Shown: positions 34,907 to 42,544, numbered from the stretch's first letter. The stretch: DNA of 52,164 bases from Shinella sp. CPCC 101442 (GCF_024704725.1 NZ_JALIQS010000018.1:1-52164), one strand, 5' to 3'. Numbers and translations: made by a program. Notes: generated from the letters alone by a model not told the origin.

Positions 34907-34935
34907 AATGCGGAAAGCATTCCCTATTGCGGAAC
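34907..34935. promoter_or_regulatory. IclR-like half-sites upstream of the TonB receptor
   Basis: AATGCGGAAA (34907-34916) and ATTGCGGAAC (34926-34935) are direct repeats with a 19-bp step, and TTGCGGAT occurs at 34864-34871. The stretch 34907-34922 read on the minus strand, GAATGCTTTCCGCATT, matches 13 of 16 positions of the palindrome at 31828-31843. The set lies between the divergent IclR and receptor genes and would allow both autoregulation and receptor control. Confidence 0.55.
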
Positions 34936-34955
34936 GATGACGGTCCCGCTACGTC

Positions 34956-34978
34956 AACATGACTGAAATACTCATGTT
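34956..34978. promoter_or_regulatory. RirA-type iron box (TGA-N9-TCA), site 2
   Basis: AACATGA (34956-34962) and TCATGTT (34972-34978) form a perfect 7-bp dyad with a nine-base spacer. It includes TGA-N9-TCA and lies 11 bp before the TonB-receptor start, where binding would block initiation. On the minus strand it reads ACATGAGTATTTCAGTCA, close to ACATGAGCATTAAAGTCA at site 1. Confidence 0.7.
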
Positions 34979-34989
34979 TAGGGGCTGTT

Positions 34990-37062
34990 ATGGGGACTCA
35001 CATCAATCGCAAACTGGCCGCAGGCGTCAGCGTCGCTGCGCTGTCACTGCTTCCGGCTTTGGCCGCCGTCGCACAGGACGGCACGGAGGCTACAATTCTC
35101 GAAACCATCACCGTGACCGGCGAGAAAGTAGCGCGCGACATGAAGAGCACGGCCTCGTCCGTGTCGATCAAGACGAGCCGCGAGATCGACCGGGAAAAAA
35201 CCGGCAACGCAACGGTCCAGGAAGTGATTGCCGATGTGCCGAACGTCGTCTTTTCCGACACGGTCAGCGCGCCGGTCATCCGCGGGCAGGACACGCAGGG
35301 GCCGAACACCGGTGCGACCGCGTTTTTCGCCGGTACCGTGCCGCGTGCCACTATCAATCTCGACGGCCACTATCTGAATTATAACGAGTTCTATTTCGGC
35401 GCGTCATCCGTCTGGGATCTCGACAGCATCGAGGTCTTCCGCGGACCGCAGACCACCTCACAGGGTGCGAACGCCATTGCTGGCGCCATCATCGTCAACA
35501 CGAAGGACCCGACGTTCACGCCCGAGGCGGCCTACCAGGCGGAGATCGGCAACTATCACAGCAAACGGGCATCCATCGCGCTATCCGGCCCGATTATCGA
35601 GGACCAGCTGGCCGCACGGCTGGCCATTGATTATTCCGGGCGCGACACCTTCATCGACTACATCAATTCCGGCTTCCAGCACGGCGATACCGATCAGGAT
35701 TTCAAGGCATTGAATGCCCGCTTCAAGCTCTTGTGGGAGCCCACGGACATCCCCGGCCTGACGGCCAAGCTGACCTATTCCCACAACAGCAGCAACCGGC
35801 CGAGCCAGGAGGCGGCCTCCTGGCCCTTCGATGAACTCAACCATGTCACCACGACGATGCCGAGCTGGGAGCAGCACACCAATACGGGGATTCTCGACGT
35901 CTCCTATGAATTCGAGAACGGCATCAAGCTCTTCAACCAGGCGCAGCTTTCCACCTCGAATGTGATCCGCACCACCGGCCTGATCAATGGCGGTGACGCC
36001 GATATCGACCAGACCAACGCCTCGAATGAAACGCGCGTGACCTTCGGCGATACGCAAGACGAAATCAGCGGCGTCGCCGGTCTCTATTATGCGCATACGC
36101 AGACCGACGAACTGCTCTTCCTGAACGGCACATCCTCCTTCGACGACACGAAGCGCAATCTCGGCCTGTTCGGCGAGATCAGCTACCGCTTCGCCGAGCA
36201 ATGGACACTGACAACCGGCCTGCGCTACCAGCAGGATCACATCCAGCGTGTCGGCAAGTCGGTCTATGCCCCAACGCCGGTCGATTTCGACACGACATAC
36301 TCAGCTCTGCTGCCGAAGGCATCGCTTGCCTATGCCGTGAACGACGACTGGACCGTTGGCGCACTCGTCAGCCGCGGCTACAACCCCGGTGGGGTCTCGC
36401 TCAACATGACCGCGCAGAAATGGCAGCCCTTCGAGGAAGAGAAGATCTGGAACTACGAGCTGTTCGCGCGCGCCAGCCTCCTCGACGACCGGCTGATGGT
36501 GAACGGCAACCTGTTCTACATGGACATGAAGAACGCACAGTATAACATTCCGGTGGTGGTGTCGCCGGGCGTGACCCAGTCCTACACGATCAATGCCGAA
36601 CAGGCCCACGCCTATGGCCTTGAAATCGGCGCGGACTACCAGCTGCTGGACAACCTGATGATCAGGGCCAGCGCCGGCGTGCTGCGTACCGAGATCGACG
36701 AGATTGCCAGCAATCTCGCTTACCAGGGCAACGAGTTCGCCAAGTCGCCCGGGTACATGGTCAGCCTCGGTGCGAGCTGGGACGTTACGGAGAAGTTCAA
36801 CGTATCGGGCCAGGTCCGTCATCTCGACGGCTATTACTCCGACACGGCCAATACGCCAGCCTACGTGATCAAGCCTTACACGATCGCCGACGTACGGGCG
36901 AGCTACAAGGTGCATGACCATATGGAGGTCTACGGCTACGTGAAGAACATCTTCGACGAACGCACAGCGACCTACATGCAGCAGAACCGCGGTATCGGCG
37001 GCATCGAGGCGAGCATGACCGCGCCGCGCATGTTCGGCATCGGCGTCAAGGGCAGCTTCTGA
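34990..37062 (+). CDS. TonB-dependent ferric-chelate receptor
   Basis: This 690-residue outer-membrane receptor has a signal peptide (MGTHINRKLAAGVSVAALSL to AVAQ) and a TonB-box-like ETITVTGEK at about residues 37-45. A plug domain follows, with KTGNATVQEVIADVPNV, VIRGQDTQGPNTGATAF and IEVFRGPQTTSQGANAIAGA, then a 22-strand-type barrel ending in FGIGVKGSF with a terminal phenylalanine. AGGGG lies six bases upstream of the start. It would bring the iron-loaded chelate across the outer membrane, feeding the Tat-exported binding protein. An iron box and IclR-like half-sites precede it. It is transcribed alone, divergently from the IclR gene. The exact ligand is unknown. Confidence 0.92.
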   Translation: MGTHINRKLAAGVSVAALSLLPALAAVAQDGTEATILETITVTGEKVARDMKSTASSVSIKTSREIDREKTGNATVQEVIADVPNVVFSDTVSAPVIRGQDTQGPNTGATAFFAGTVPRATINLDGHYLNYNEFYFGASSVWDLDSIEVFRGPQTTSQGANAIAGAIIVNTKDPTFTPEAAYQAEIGNYHSKRASIALSGPIIEDQLAARLAIDYSGRDTFIDYINSGFQHGDTDQDFKALNARFKLLWEPTDIPGLTAKLTYSHNSSNRPSQEAASWPFDELNHVTTTMPSWEQHTNTGILDVSYEFENGIKLFNQAQLSTSNVIRTTGLINGGDADIDQTNASNETRVTFGDTQDEISGVAGLYYAHTQTDELLFLNGTSSFDDTKRNLGLFGEISYRFAEQWTLTTGLRYQQDHIQRVGKSVYAPTPVDFDTTYSALLPKASLAYAVNDDWTVGALVSRGYNPGGVSLNMTAQKWQPFEEEKIWNYELFARASLLDDRLMVNGNLFYMDMKNAQYNIPVVVSPGVTQSYTINAEQAHAYGLEIGADYQLLDNLMIRASAGVLRTEIDEIASNLAYQGNEFAKSPGYMVSLGASWDVTEKFNVSGQVRHLDGYYSDTANTPAYVIKPYTIADVRASYKVHDHMEVYGYVKNIFDERTATYMQQNRGIGGIEASMTAPRMFGIGVKGSF

Positions 37063-37077
37063 ATGCAGCGAGGTTCC

Positions 37078-37097
37078 ATGTGGCGATAAGGCCACAT
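37078..37097 (+). terminator. Hairpin after the TonB receptor gene
   Basis: ATGTGGC (37078-37084) pairs perfectly with GCCACAT (37091-37097) around GATAAG, 15 bases after the receptor stop. There is no U-run, so this is a weak or factor-dependent terminator at best. Confidence 0.4.
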
Positions 37098-37204
37098 CAC
37101 CTTCGCCTCATCATCACGCGGTAGTTTCGCGAATGTGATGTTGGGCCAGCGTCTCTCGCCGCTGCCCCAATTGTTCACGAGGCGCCGATTGAAAGGAATT
37201 CACC

Positions 37205-37349
37205 GGGCCTGTCGCAAATTTTCCTGGTTAGCCTTATGTTGACCATCTGAAGAGAAATCCCGTTCCAAGTGCTGTGGAGCCTGTTGATGATTCTGAATGC
37301 CATTATTGAAAAGTTAAAACGCCAATCGAAGGACGCCTTCAAAGGGGCG
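37205..37349 (+). pseudogene. IS6-family left-end fragment, second copy
   Basis: GGGCCTGTCGCAAATTTT opens a segment colinear with 25470-25619, including the shared AAGAGAAATCC and GTGTGGAG-like leader. The coding start at 37287 reads MILNAIIEKLKRQSKDAFKG. It breaks off after FKG where the end of an IS3 element begins. The orientation is the same as at 25 kb. The two copies bracket the iron-chelate module. Confidence 0.7.
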
Positions 37350-37408
37350 TGACCTGCCCCTGAAGTTTCATCCTGCTGCGATTAGAGCCTCGGCTTTTTT
37401 TGATACGC
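37350..37408 (+). mobile_element. IS3 (IS407-group) end fragment
   Basis: TGACCTGCCCCTGAAGTTTC, CCTGCTGCGATTAGAGCC and GATACGC-like sequence match the orfB-side end of the element at 16257-16320. Only about 59 bp remain. The boundary with the IS6 fragment is exact to the base, as expected if the IS3 element inserted into the IS6 copy and most of it was later deleted. Confidence 0.65.
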
Positions 37409-37435
37409 TAGGTTATCCTTCGACCATGCAAGGTC

Positions 37436-37480
37436 TTAAGCCACCAAACACCCCGTATCGGCTGGCCTCTGCGCGCCATC
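37436..37480 (+). repeat. Dispersed repeat, copy C
   Basis: TTAAGCCACCAAACACCCC, TATCGGCTGGCCTCTGC and GCGCCATC match copy B at 16208-16250 closely and copy A more loosely. The terminator-like left part is absent. It is the third copy and again lies at a border between modules. Confidence 0.6.
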
Positions 37481-37668
37481 GTCGCCCTGCTTCAAAATAA
37501 ACGCCTTCTGGGAGTCCGAAAACTTCGATGCCTTCATGCTTCCGCTCCTGTTCCCAGCCGGGAAGTTACCGCGGAAAACTCCAGTTACGAACCGTCCAGC
37601 TTTTGGGGATCAGAGCAGGGATCAGAGCACACCGTACACAGGCACGGTTTTGCCTCTGCCCACGCCTG
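37481..37668. other. Unassigned stretch before the transketolase genes
   Basis: An open frame here contains FGDQSRDQ-like and NRPAFGD-like stretches, but I recognise no family. It includes a near-perfect tandem GGGATCAGAGCA duplication around 37605-37630. It may be a further mobile-element scar. No gene is called. Confidence 0.35.
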
Positions 37669-38655
37669 TCATGCACGCCCTTCAAGAAGTCGAGTGGCCC
37701 GCTTCTCAATGCCTTTTGCGTCGAGTTCGTAGTGGGCGTAGAGATGTGTCGGCGGTGCGATGAGGCTGTACTCATCGTAGATGCCATGCCTCGTGAGCTT
37801 TACGGGCAGGCCCTCGCCGGCGAGCACCTCGGCTACCGCCCCGCCAAGGCCGCCCAGAACATTGTGCTCTTCCACCGTCAGGATCTGCGGGCTTTGGGCC
37901 GCGGCCTCGAGGATGGCGTTCCGGTCGATCGGCTTGACCGTCGCCATGTCGAGGAAGCCGACACTGGCGCCCGCAGCACGCAGCGCCCGGGTGGCTTCGA
38001 GGGCGGGATGGACAGTGGAGCCCGTCGCGATGATCGTGAGGTCGGTTCCCGTATGGTGGGAAATCGCCTTGCCGATGGTGAATGGCTGGCGTTGCGCATA
38101 GACCTCCGGATCGCGGCCGCGCTGGATGCGAATGTAGATCGGATGGGGATAGTCGTTGGAAGCTTTGATGACCTCCATCAGCTGGTTGCCGTCCGCCGGG
38201 GCGATCACCGTCAGGTTGGCGATCGAGCGCATGATGGCGAGGTCTTCCGTCGCATGGTGCGAGGTGCCGTAGAAGCCGAGCGAGATGCCGGCATGGTGAC
38301 CGATCAGCCGGACCGGGAGCTTCGAATAGGCCACGTCCATGCGGATCTGCTCGCAGCAGAGGAGGGCAAGGAACGAGGCGAAGGTCGCAACGTAGGGCTT
38401 CATGCCAACGGCTGCCATGCCGGCGGCTGATGATACCATGTTCTGCTCGGAAATGCCGAACTGCACGAAGCGATCCGGATGCTGTGCGTGAAACTTCGAA
38501 AGGCCGTTCGAGTACTGAAGATCGGCCGTGCCGGCGACGATCGGTTCGCCTGCGGCCACAAGCTCGATGAGCGCATCGGAAAGGGCGTCGAGGCCGGGCG
38601 TCACGGCATTGAGCTGACGGTATTGCCAGGACTTTTCGGAAAGCGGCTTGTTCAT
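37669..38655 (-). CDS. Transketolase-like protein, C-terminal subunit
   Basis: This 328-residue protein is the pyrimidine-binding plus C-terminal half of a split transketolase. It has the catalytic glutamate region FGISEQNMVSSAAGMAAVG, VRLIGHHAGISLGFYGTSHH, and the C-terminal domain with TIIATGSTVHPALEATRAL and VEEHNVLGGLGG. Start at 38655 is one base after the stop of the N-terminal half, so both are made together as two subunits. Split forms occur in many catabolic operons and are often specific for unusual sugars or use pyruvate-like donors. The end is close to IS debris but appears intact. Confidence 0.9.
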   Translation of the reverse strand: MNKPLSEKSWQYRQLNAVTPGLDALSDALIELVAAGEPIVAGTADLQYSNGLSKFHAQHPDRFVQFGISEQNMVSSAAGMAAVGMKPYVATFASFLALLCCEQIRMDVAYSKLPVRLIGHHAGISLGFYGTSHHATEDLAIMRSIANLTVIAPADGNQLMEVIKASNDYPHPIYIRIQRGRDPEVYAQRQPFTIGKAISHHTGTDLTIIATGSTVHPALEATRALRAAGASVGFLDMATVKPIDRNAILEAAAQSPQILTVEEHNVLGGLGGAVAEVLAGEGLPVKLTRHGIYDEYSLIAPPTHLYAHYELDAKGIEKRATRLLEGRA

Positions 38656-38656
38656 C

Positions 38657-39544
38657 TCAGATCTCCATCGCTTCGATTTCGGCGACTGCGCGTGCAGCAT
38701 CCGAGGGGTCGAGATAGCCGAGGTGCCAGCCGGGCTCCGTTTCCATGTAGGAGACGCCCTTGCCCTTGACCGTCTGGGCGACGATCATGACGGGGCGCGT
38801 GCGCGCGCCATCCGCCCTGAGGCTGCGCAGCAGGGTGGCGACGGCAGCGACGTCATGGCCGTCGACGACGTGGGTCTCCCAGCCGAAGGCCTGCCATTTC
38901 TCGACGATAGGCTCGACGCCGATGATGTCGTCCACCGAACCATCGAGCTGGTAGCCGTTGCGATCGATGATGCCGATCAGCCGGCCGAGCTTGTTGTGGG
39001 CGCCGAACAGGGCGGCCTCCCAGACCTGGCCTTCCTGCAATTCCCCGTCGCCGATCATCACGAAGGTGAAGAAGTCTTTGTCCATCATGCGCCCGGCCAG
39101 CGCCATGCCGCAGCCGGCCGAAAGGGCATGGCCGATCGAACCGGAGCTGAAGTCGATACCCGGCACCTTCGTCATGTCCGGGTGATCGCCGAGGGGACTG
39201 CCAAGGCGCGTGTAACCGTCGAGCAGATCGCGGTCGATAAAATCGAGGTCGGCCAGGATAGGAAACAGCCCGACGGCGGCGTGACCCTTGCCCATCATGA
39301 AGCGGTCTCGATCCTGCCACGTCGGCTCGCCGCGGCGCAGGCGCATCGCGTCGTAATAGAGCGCGGAAAACAGCTCGGCCGCCGAGAAGACGGAGGTGTA
39401 GTGCCCGACCTTGGCGATCTCGATCAGCCGGATCGTCTCAAGGCGACAGAATTTCGCCCGGTCCTTGAGGAAGGCGATCTCCTCGTCGGTCGGTCTTAGG
39501 CTGTTCCGGCCACTCGTCGTTTCGATCTTGCCTGGTTGGGTCAC
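38657..39544 (-). CDS. Transketolase-like protein, N-terminal subunit
   Basis: This is the 295-residue thiamine-diphosphate-binding half. The TPP/Mg motif is VMIGDGELQEGQVWEAALFG followed by LIGIIDRNGYQLDG (GDG ... N), and MGKGHAAVGLFPILADL and GSIGHALSAGCGMALAGRM match transketolase. It is translated just ahead of the C-terminal subunit. The gene is divergent from the amidohydrolase gene across a 198-bp gap, suggesting shared control. The substrates cannot be told from the sequence; a role with the nearby ribose-type importer and dehydrogenases is possible. Confidence 0.9.
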   Translation of the reverse strand: MTQPGKIETTSGRNSLRPTDEEIAFLKDRAKFCRLETIRLIEIAKVGHYTSVFSAAELFSALYYDAMRLRRGEPTWQDRDRFMMGKGHAAVGLFPILADLDFIDRDLLDGYTRLGSPLGDHPDMTKVPGIDFSSGSIGHALSAGCGMALAGRMMDKDFFTFVMIGDGELQEGQVWEAALFGAHNKLGRLIGIIDRNGYQLDGSVDDIIGVEPIVEKWQAFGWETHVVDGHDVAAVATLLRSLRADGARTRPVMIVAQTVKGKGVSYMETEPGWHLGYLDPSDAARAVAEIEAMEI

Positions 39545-39742
39545 GTCCTGTCCTCGTCCTCAGCCGCGGTGTTTTCTCCACGGCGTGCTTGATCACGGGG
39601 CCAGTTGTAGTCGCAGAAACGCTCGGCCGCTCGCCTCAATGCCTGAAAACAATCTTCAACTATTCCAAAGAAATGAATGGGTTGAGCCATGTTACTTGAG
39701 GAGGACGCAGTGATGGCGGCGATCTTCTTCAGGAGCTATGCA

Positions 39743-40753
39743 ATGAAAGACGGGATGTTTGTTTTCGACGCGGCGGTCCACACCCAGGACTTTGGCGACA
39801 ACCAGATCAAGCCGGGAAGCGACGGCAGGCGTGTCCGGCTGCTGCGCTCGCAGATCGCCGGTTTCATCAATCTCACCGGTCGTCGCGGACCGCCTCCGGA
39901 GACGGAAACCTTCTCCAATCCGGATCTCGAATGGGGTAACCGGATGCTGTTCGAAAACTCCGATACGGACATGGCGAGCGCCTGTTCCGTACCGCTGTTC
40001 TCGCACTGGCGCGCCGGCCTCGGCCCGGTCGAACTCAGCGATGCCTTCGCCAAATCAAACCCCAAGCGCGTTGTTCTGACGGGCGGCGTGGATCCCGCCT
40101 ATCACGGGCTCGATTTCGCGCTGGAGGAGATGGAGCGGCAGGTCAAGGAACTCGGCGCCGTCAGTATGAAGTTCTACCAGTACCAGCGCCGCGGCTGTTC
40201 CTGGCGGGCGGACGATCGTGACATCGCCTATCCGCTCTGGGAAAAGGCCATCGAACTCGGCATCAAGATGGTGCAGTTCCACAAGGGCTTTCCGCTGGAA
40301 CTCGGTCCGGTGGAGGCGTTCAAGCCGAATGATATCCAGTACGCCGCGGCCGATTTTCCCGAGCTGAATTTCGGTATCCACCATCTCGGTGACCCCTATG
40401 TCGACGAGACGATCTCGATCGCCAGCCGCTTCGACAATATCTACCTGATCCTGCCGCTGTGGTTTAACCAGTATTATCTGCAACCCTGGAAGATGCTGGA
40501 ACGGCTCGGCGAAGCGCTGCTCTATGTCGGCTCCGACCGCATCTGCTACGGCTCGGAAGCGTTCATCTGGCCGCATGTGCAGACATACATCGACACGCTC
40601 GCCAATCTCGAAATGCCGGACGAGCTGCAGGATCGTTATGGCTATCCGGAGATCACCCGGGAGATGAAGGAAAACATGCTCGGCAAGGCGTTTGCCCGCG
40701 GCATGGGCATCGATATCGAAGCCAAGAAGATCGAGCTGGGACTGGTCGCATGA
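39743..40753 (+). CDS. Amidohydrolase-superfamily (amidohydrolase 2) protein
   Basis: This 336-residue protein resembles the ACMSD/resorcylate-decarboxylase branch of metal-dependent hydrolases. Metal-site candidates are FDAAVHTQDF near the N-terminus, IKMVQFHKGF, NFGIHHLGDPYVDE and LLYVGSDRICYGSEAFIWPH near the C-terminus. Only one histidine is seen in the first motif, where many members have HxH. The start at 39743 has AGGAG seven bases before it; ATG 39713 with GGAGG is an equally good alternative. Its stop overlaps the NifU-domain gene by four bases, an uncommon pairing for a hydrolase or decarboxylase. Confidence 0.82.
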   Translation: MKDGMFVFDAAVHTQDFGDNQIKPGSDGRRVRLLRSQIAGFINLTGRRGPPPETETFSNPDLEWGNRMLFENSDTDMASACSVPLFSHWRAGLGPVELSDAFAKSNPKRVVLTGGVDPAYHGLDFALEEMERQVKELGAVSMKFYQYQRRGCSWRADDRDIAYPLWEKAIELGIKMVQFHKGFPLELGPVEAFKPNDIQYAAADFPELNFGIHHLGDPYVDETISIASRFDNIYLILPLWFNQYYLQPWKMLERLGEALLYVGSDRICYGSEAFIWPHVQTYIDTLANLEMPDELQDRYGYPEITREMKENMLGKAFARGMGIDIEAKKIELGLVA

Positions 40754-41061
40754 CGACCCGTCCCGCCATCTCACCTGATGCGCTGGAGGCCGCCTTCGCG
40801 CGCATCCGGCCGCTCATCCTCGGCCATGGCGGCGATATCGAGATCGCCGATATCAGCCCGGGGGGCGTCGTCAGCGTCAGGCTCTTCGGCGCCTGCAAGG
40901 CCTGCCCGAACATGGCGATGACCTATGTCGGCCCGATCCGCACCTATCTGATGGAGGTGGAAGGGGTCGCGGAGGTGCGATGCGAGCAGGTCAATGCAAG
41001 CCTCAAATCGCTGGATCGCCTCGCCCGGCGGCTGGGATCAAGACCACTTATCGCCGGATAG
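40750..41061 (+). CDS. NifU-like FeS scaffold-domain protein
   Basis: This 103-residue protein is a single NifU C-terminal-type domain, with ALEAAFARIRPLILGHGGDI at the start and the CxxC motif in GACKACPNMAMT (C49, C52). Such domains carry or deliver 4Fe-4S clusters. The gene is translationally coupled (ATGA) to the amidohydrolase. No other FeS-assembly genes are near. It may serve a specific FeS enzyme of the pathway or the amidohydrolase partner itself. Confidence 0.88.
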   Translation: MTTRPAISPDALEAAFARIRPLILGHGGDIEIADISPGGVVSVRLFGACKACPNMAMTYVGPIRTYLMEVEGVAEVRCEQVNASLKSLDRLARRLGSRPLIAG

Positions 41062-41130
41062 GGCGAAGAGCGCTGGACAAACCCGCCCAGGCCTCGTAGA
41101 CAGCCCTCGCTGCACCGAAGCAGCCTGGAC

Positions 41131-41206
<76 letters not shown>

Positions 41207-41327
41207 AAACATCAACAAAATCCGAACTATGCGCCCCTCGTGAAAATCGAGGGCTGCGATTGTCTGCCGCTTGCAGTCGCGGGCAACTGGTGTGGCGTTG
41301 AAAGACCCTGGCCATCGTAGGAAACGC

Positions 41328-41354
41328 AAAAACGGCGCGCCCCAAGGCGCGCCG
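41328..41354 (-). terminator. Rho-independent terminator of the PRISE-family gene
   Basis: On the minus strand, CGGCGCGCC pairs perfectly with GGCGCGCCG (41333-41341 with 41346-41354) around a four-base loop and is followed by TTTTT. It lies 26 bases after the stop of the minus-strand reductase gene. Confidence 0.9.
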
Positions 41355-41379
41355 TAGATAGCCGCGAGGTTGCTTGACC

Positions 41380-42447
41380 TCACGGAATGATGCGCTCTGC
41401 CCGGAGTCGGTCGAACACATCGATGAAGGACTGTTCCGTGTCCTGGGTTTCCTTGAAGCCGAGGGCTCTTGCCTTGGACATGGAGTGCACGCATTCCATG
41501 GGACGGCCAAGGTCGAGATCGGTGTGCCAGGCGGAGGCGAGGCGGTCGAGCTTGTTCGGCTGGAGGCCGTGCTGGCTGACGAGGCGGTCCCAATCGTCGC
41601 CGAGATCCTTCATCTGGTCGGCGAGCGAGTTGTAGTGGCCGGGATAGTCCGCGACGGGAATGTCGAAGTAGTCGGCGATCGTCGTCCAGAGTTGCTCCCA
41701 GCGGAAGACGTCGCCGTTGACCGCATTGAAAGCCTCGTTGCGGGCATTGGGTTCCGTGCCGGCCCAGACGATTTGCTTGGCGAGGATGCGCGCGTCCGTG
41801 ATGTCGTTGAGGCCGTGATAGGCCGTTGGGCTGCCGGGGAAGCGGAACGGCCGGCCCGTCGCCTTGCAGATCGAGGCATGCGTGGCGAGCGTCGCGCCGA
41901 TGTTCATCAGGTTGCCGACGGCATAGCCGATGATCGTATGGGAGCGGTGGACCGACCAGCCGAAATCGTACCGGTCCGCATAGGCCATGACGATGTCTTC
42001 GAGTTCGTAATAGAAATTCTTCTTCGGCAGGCGCGGCGCGGTTTCGCGGAAGGGCGTCACCGGCTGGACTTTGCCGTAGTCCTCGAAGGGGCCGAGATAA
42101 TGCTTCGTGCCGGTGACGACACCGACATGCTGTACGCAGCCCTTGTCCTTGAAGGCGTCGAGAACGGTTTTCAGCATGTCGCCGTTGAGGCGGATGTTCT
42201 CGTCCTCGTTGGCGCCCAGCGTCCACGAGCAGTAGAAGATATGCGTGGGTGCGAGGTGGGAGAGGGCGGCGATCGCCTCGTCCCGCTTCAGAAGATCGAC
42301 CGTATGCGGCTGGATATAGGATGCGCCGACGGGCGGGCGGCGCGAGGCGCCGTGGATTTCCCAGCCGCCGAGTTCCCGGAGATGTTCTGCGACGTTCAGC
42401 CCGACGATGCCCGTCGCGCCGACGATCAATGCGCGTTTTTGATACAT
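41380..42447 (-). CDS. PRISE-family (progesterone 5-beta-reductase/iridoid synthase-like) reductase
   Basis: This 355-residue extended SDR has an N-terminal ALIVGATGIVGLNVAEHL Rossmann motif and SWTLGANEDENIRLN. The PRISE signature lysine lies in GVVTGTKHYLGPFE and the tyrosine in NFYYELEDIVMAYA. PRISE enzymes reduce the C=C bond of enones and enals using NADPH; plant members act on steroids and iridoids, bacterial members are poorly understood. The gene is divergent from a LysR regulator, with a T-N11-A box between them, and has its own terminator. It appears to be a one-gene unit. Confidence 0.85.
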   Translation of the reverse strand: MYQKRALIVGATGIVGLNVAEHLRELGGWEIHGASRRPPVGASYIQPHTVDLLKRDEAIAALSHLAPTHIFYCSWTLGANEDENIRLNGDMLKTVLDAFKDKGCVQHVGVVTGTKHYLGPFEDYGKVQPVTPFRETAPRLPKKNFYYELEDIVMAYADRYDFGWSVHRSHTIIGYAVGNLMNIGATLATHASICKATGRPFRFPGSPTAYHGLNDITDARILAKQIVWAGTEPNARNEAFNAVNGDVFRWEQLWTTIADYFDIPVADYPGHYNSLADQMKDLGDDWDRLVSQHGLQPNKLDRLASAWHTDLDLGRPMECVHSMSKARALGFKETQDTEQSFIDVFDRLRAERIIP

Positions 42448-42529
42448 GATTTCCTCCCTTTGCGAAGTGTGAAGGAGAAGATGCCGCTTTACCCTCTGGT
42501 CAGGTAGGTCGGGATGGAGAATAACTGAA

Positions 42530-42544
42530 GTGAATAAAATTCAC
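42530..42544. promoter_or_regulatory. LysR-type T-N11-A box
   Basis: GTGAAT-AAA-ATTCAC is a perfect dyad (42530-42535 and 42539-42544) that contains T-N11-A, the LysR recognition pattern. It ends 11 bases before the LysR start codon, in the 108-bp gap shared with the divergent reductase gene. It fits autorepression. Confidence 0.6.

Noticed and set aside
37528..38430. 300-codon plus-strand open frame opposite the transketolase C-terminal gene
   Set aside because: Most of it is antisense to a gene with clear transketolase motifs, and the rest lies in unassigned IS-scarred DNA.
38648..39499. 283-codon plus-strand open frame opposite the transketolase N-terminal gene
   Set aside because: It is a shadow of the minus-strand gene, which has the TPP-binding motif and proper coupling to its partner.
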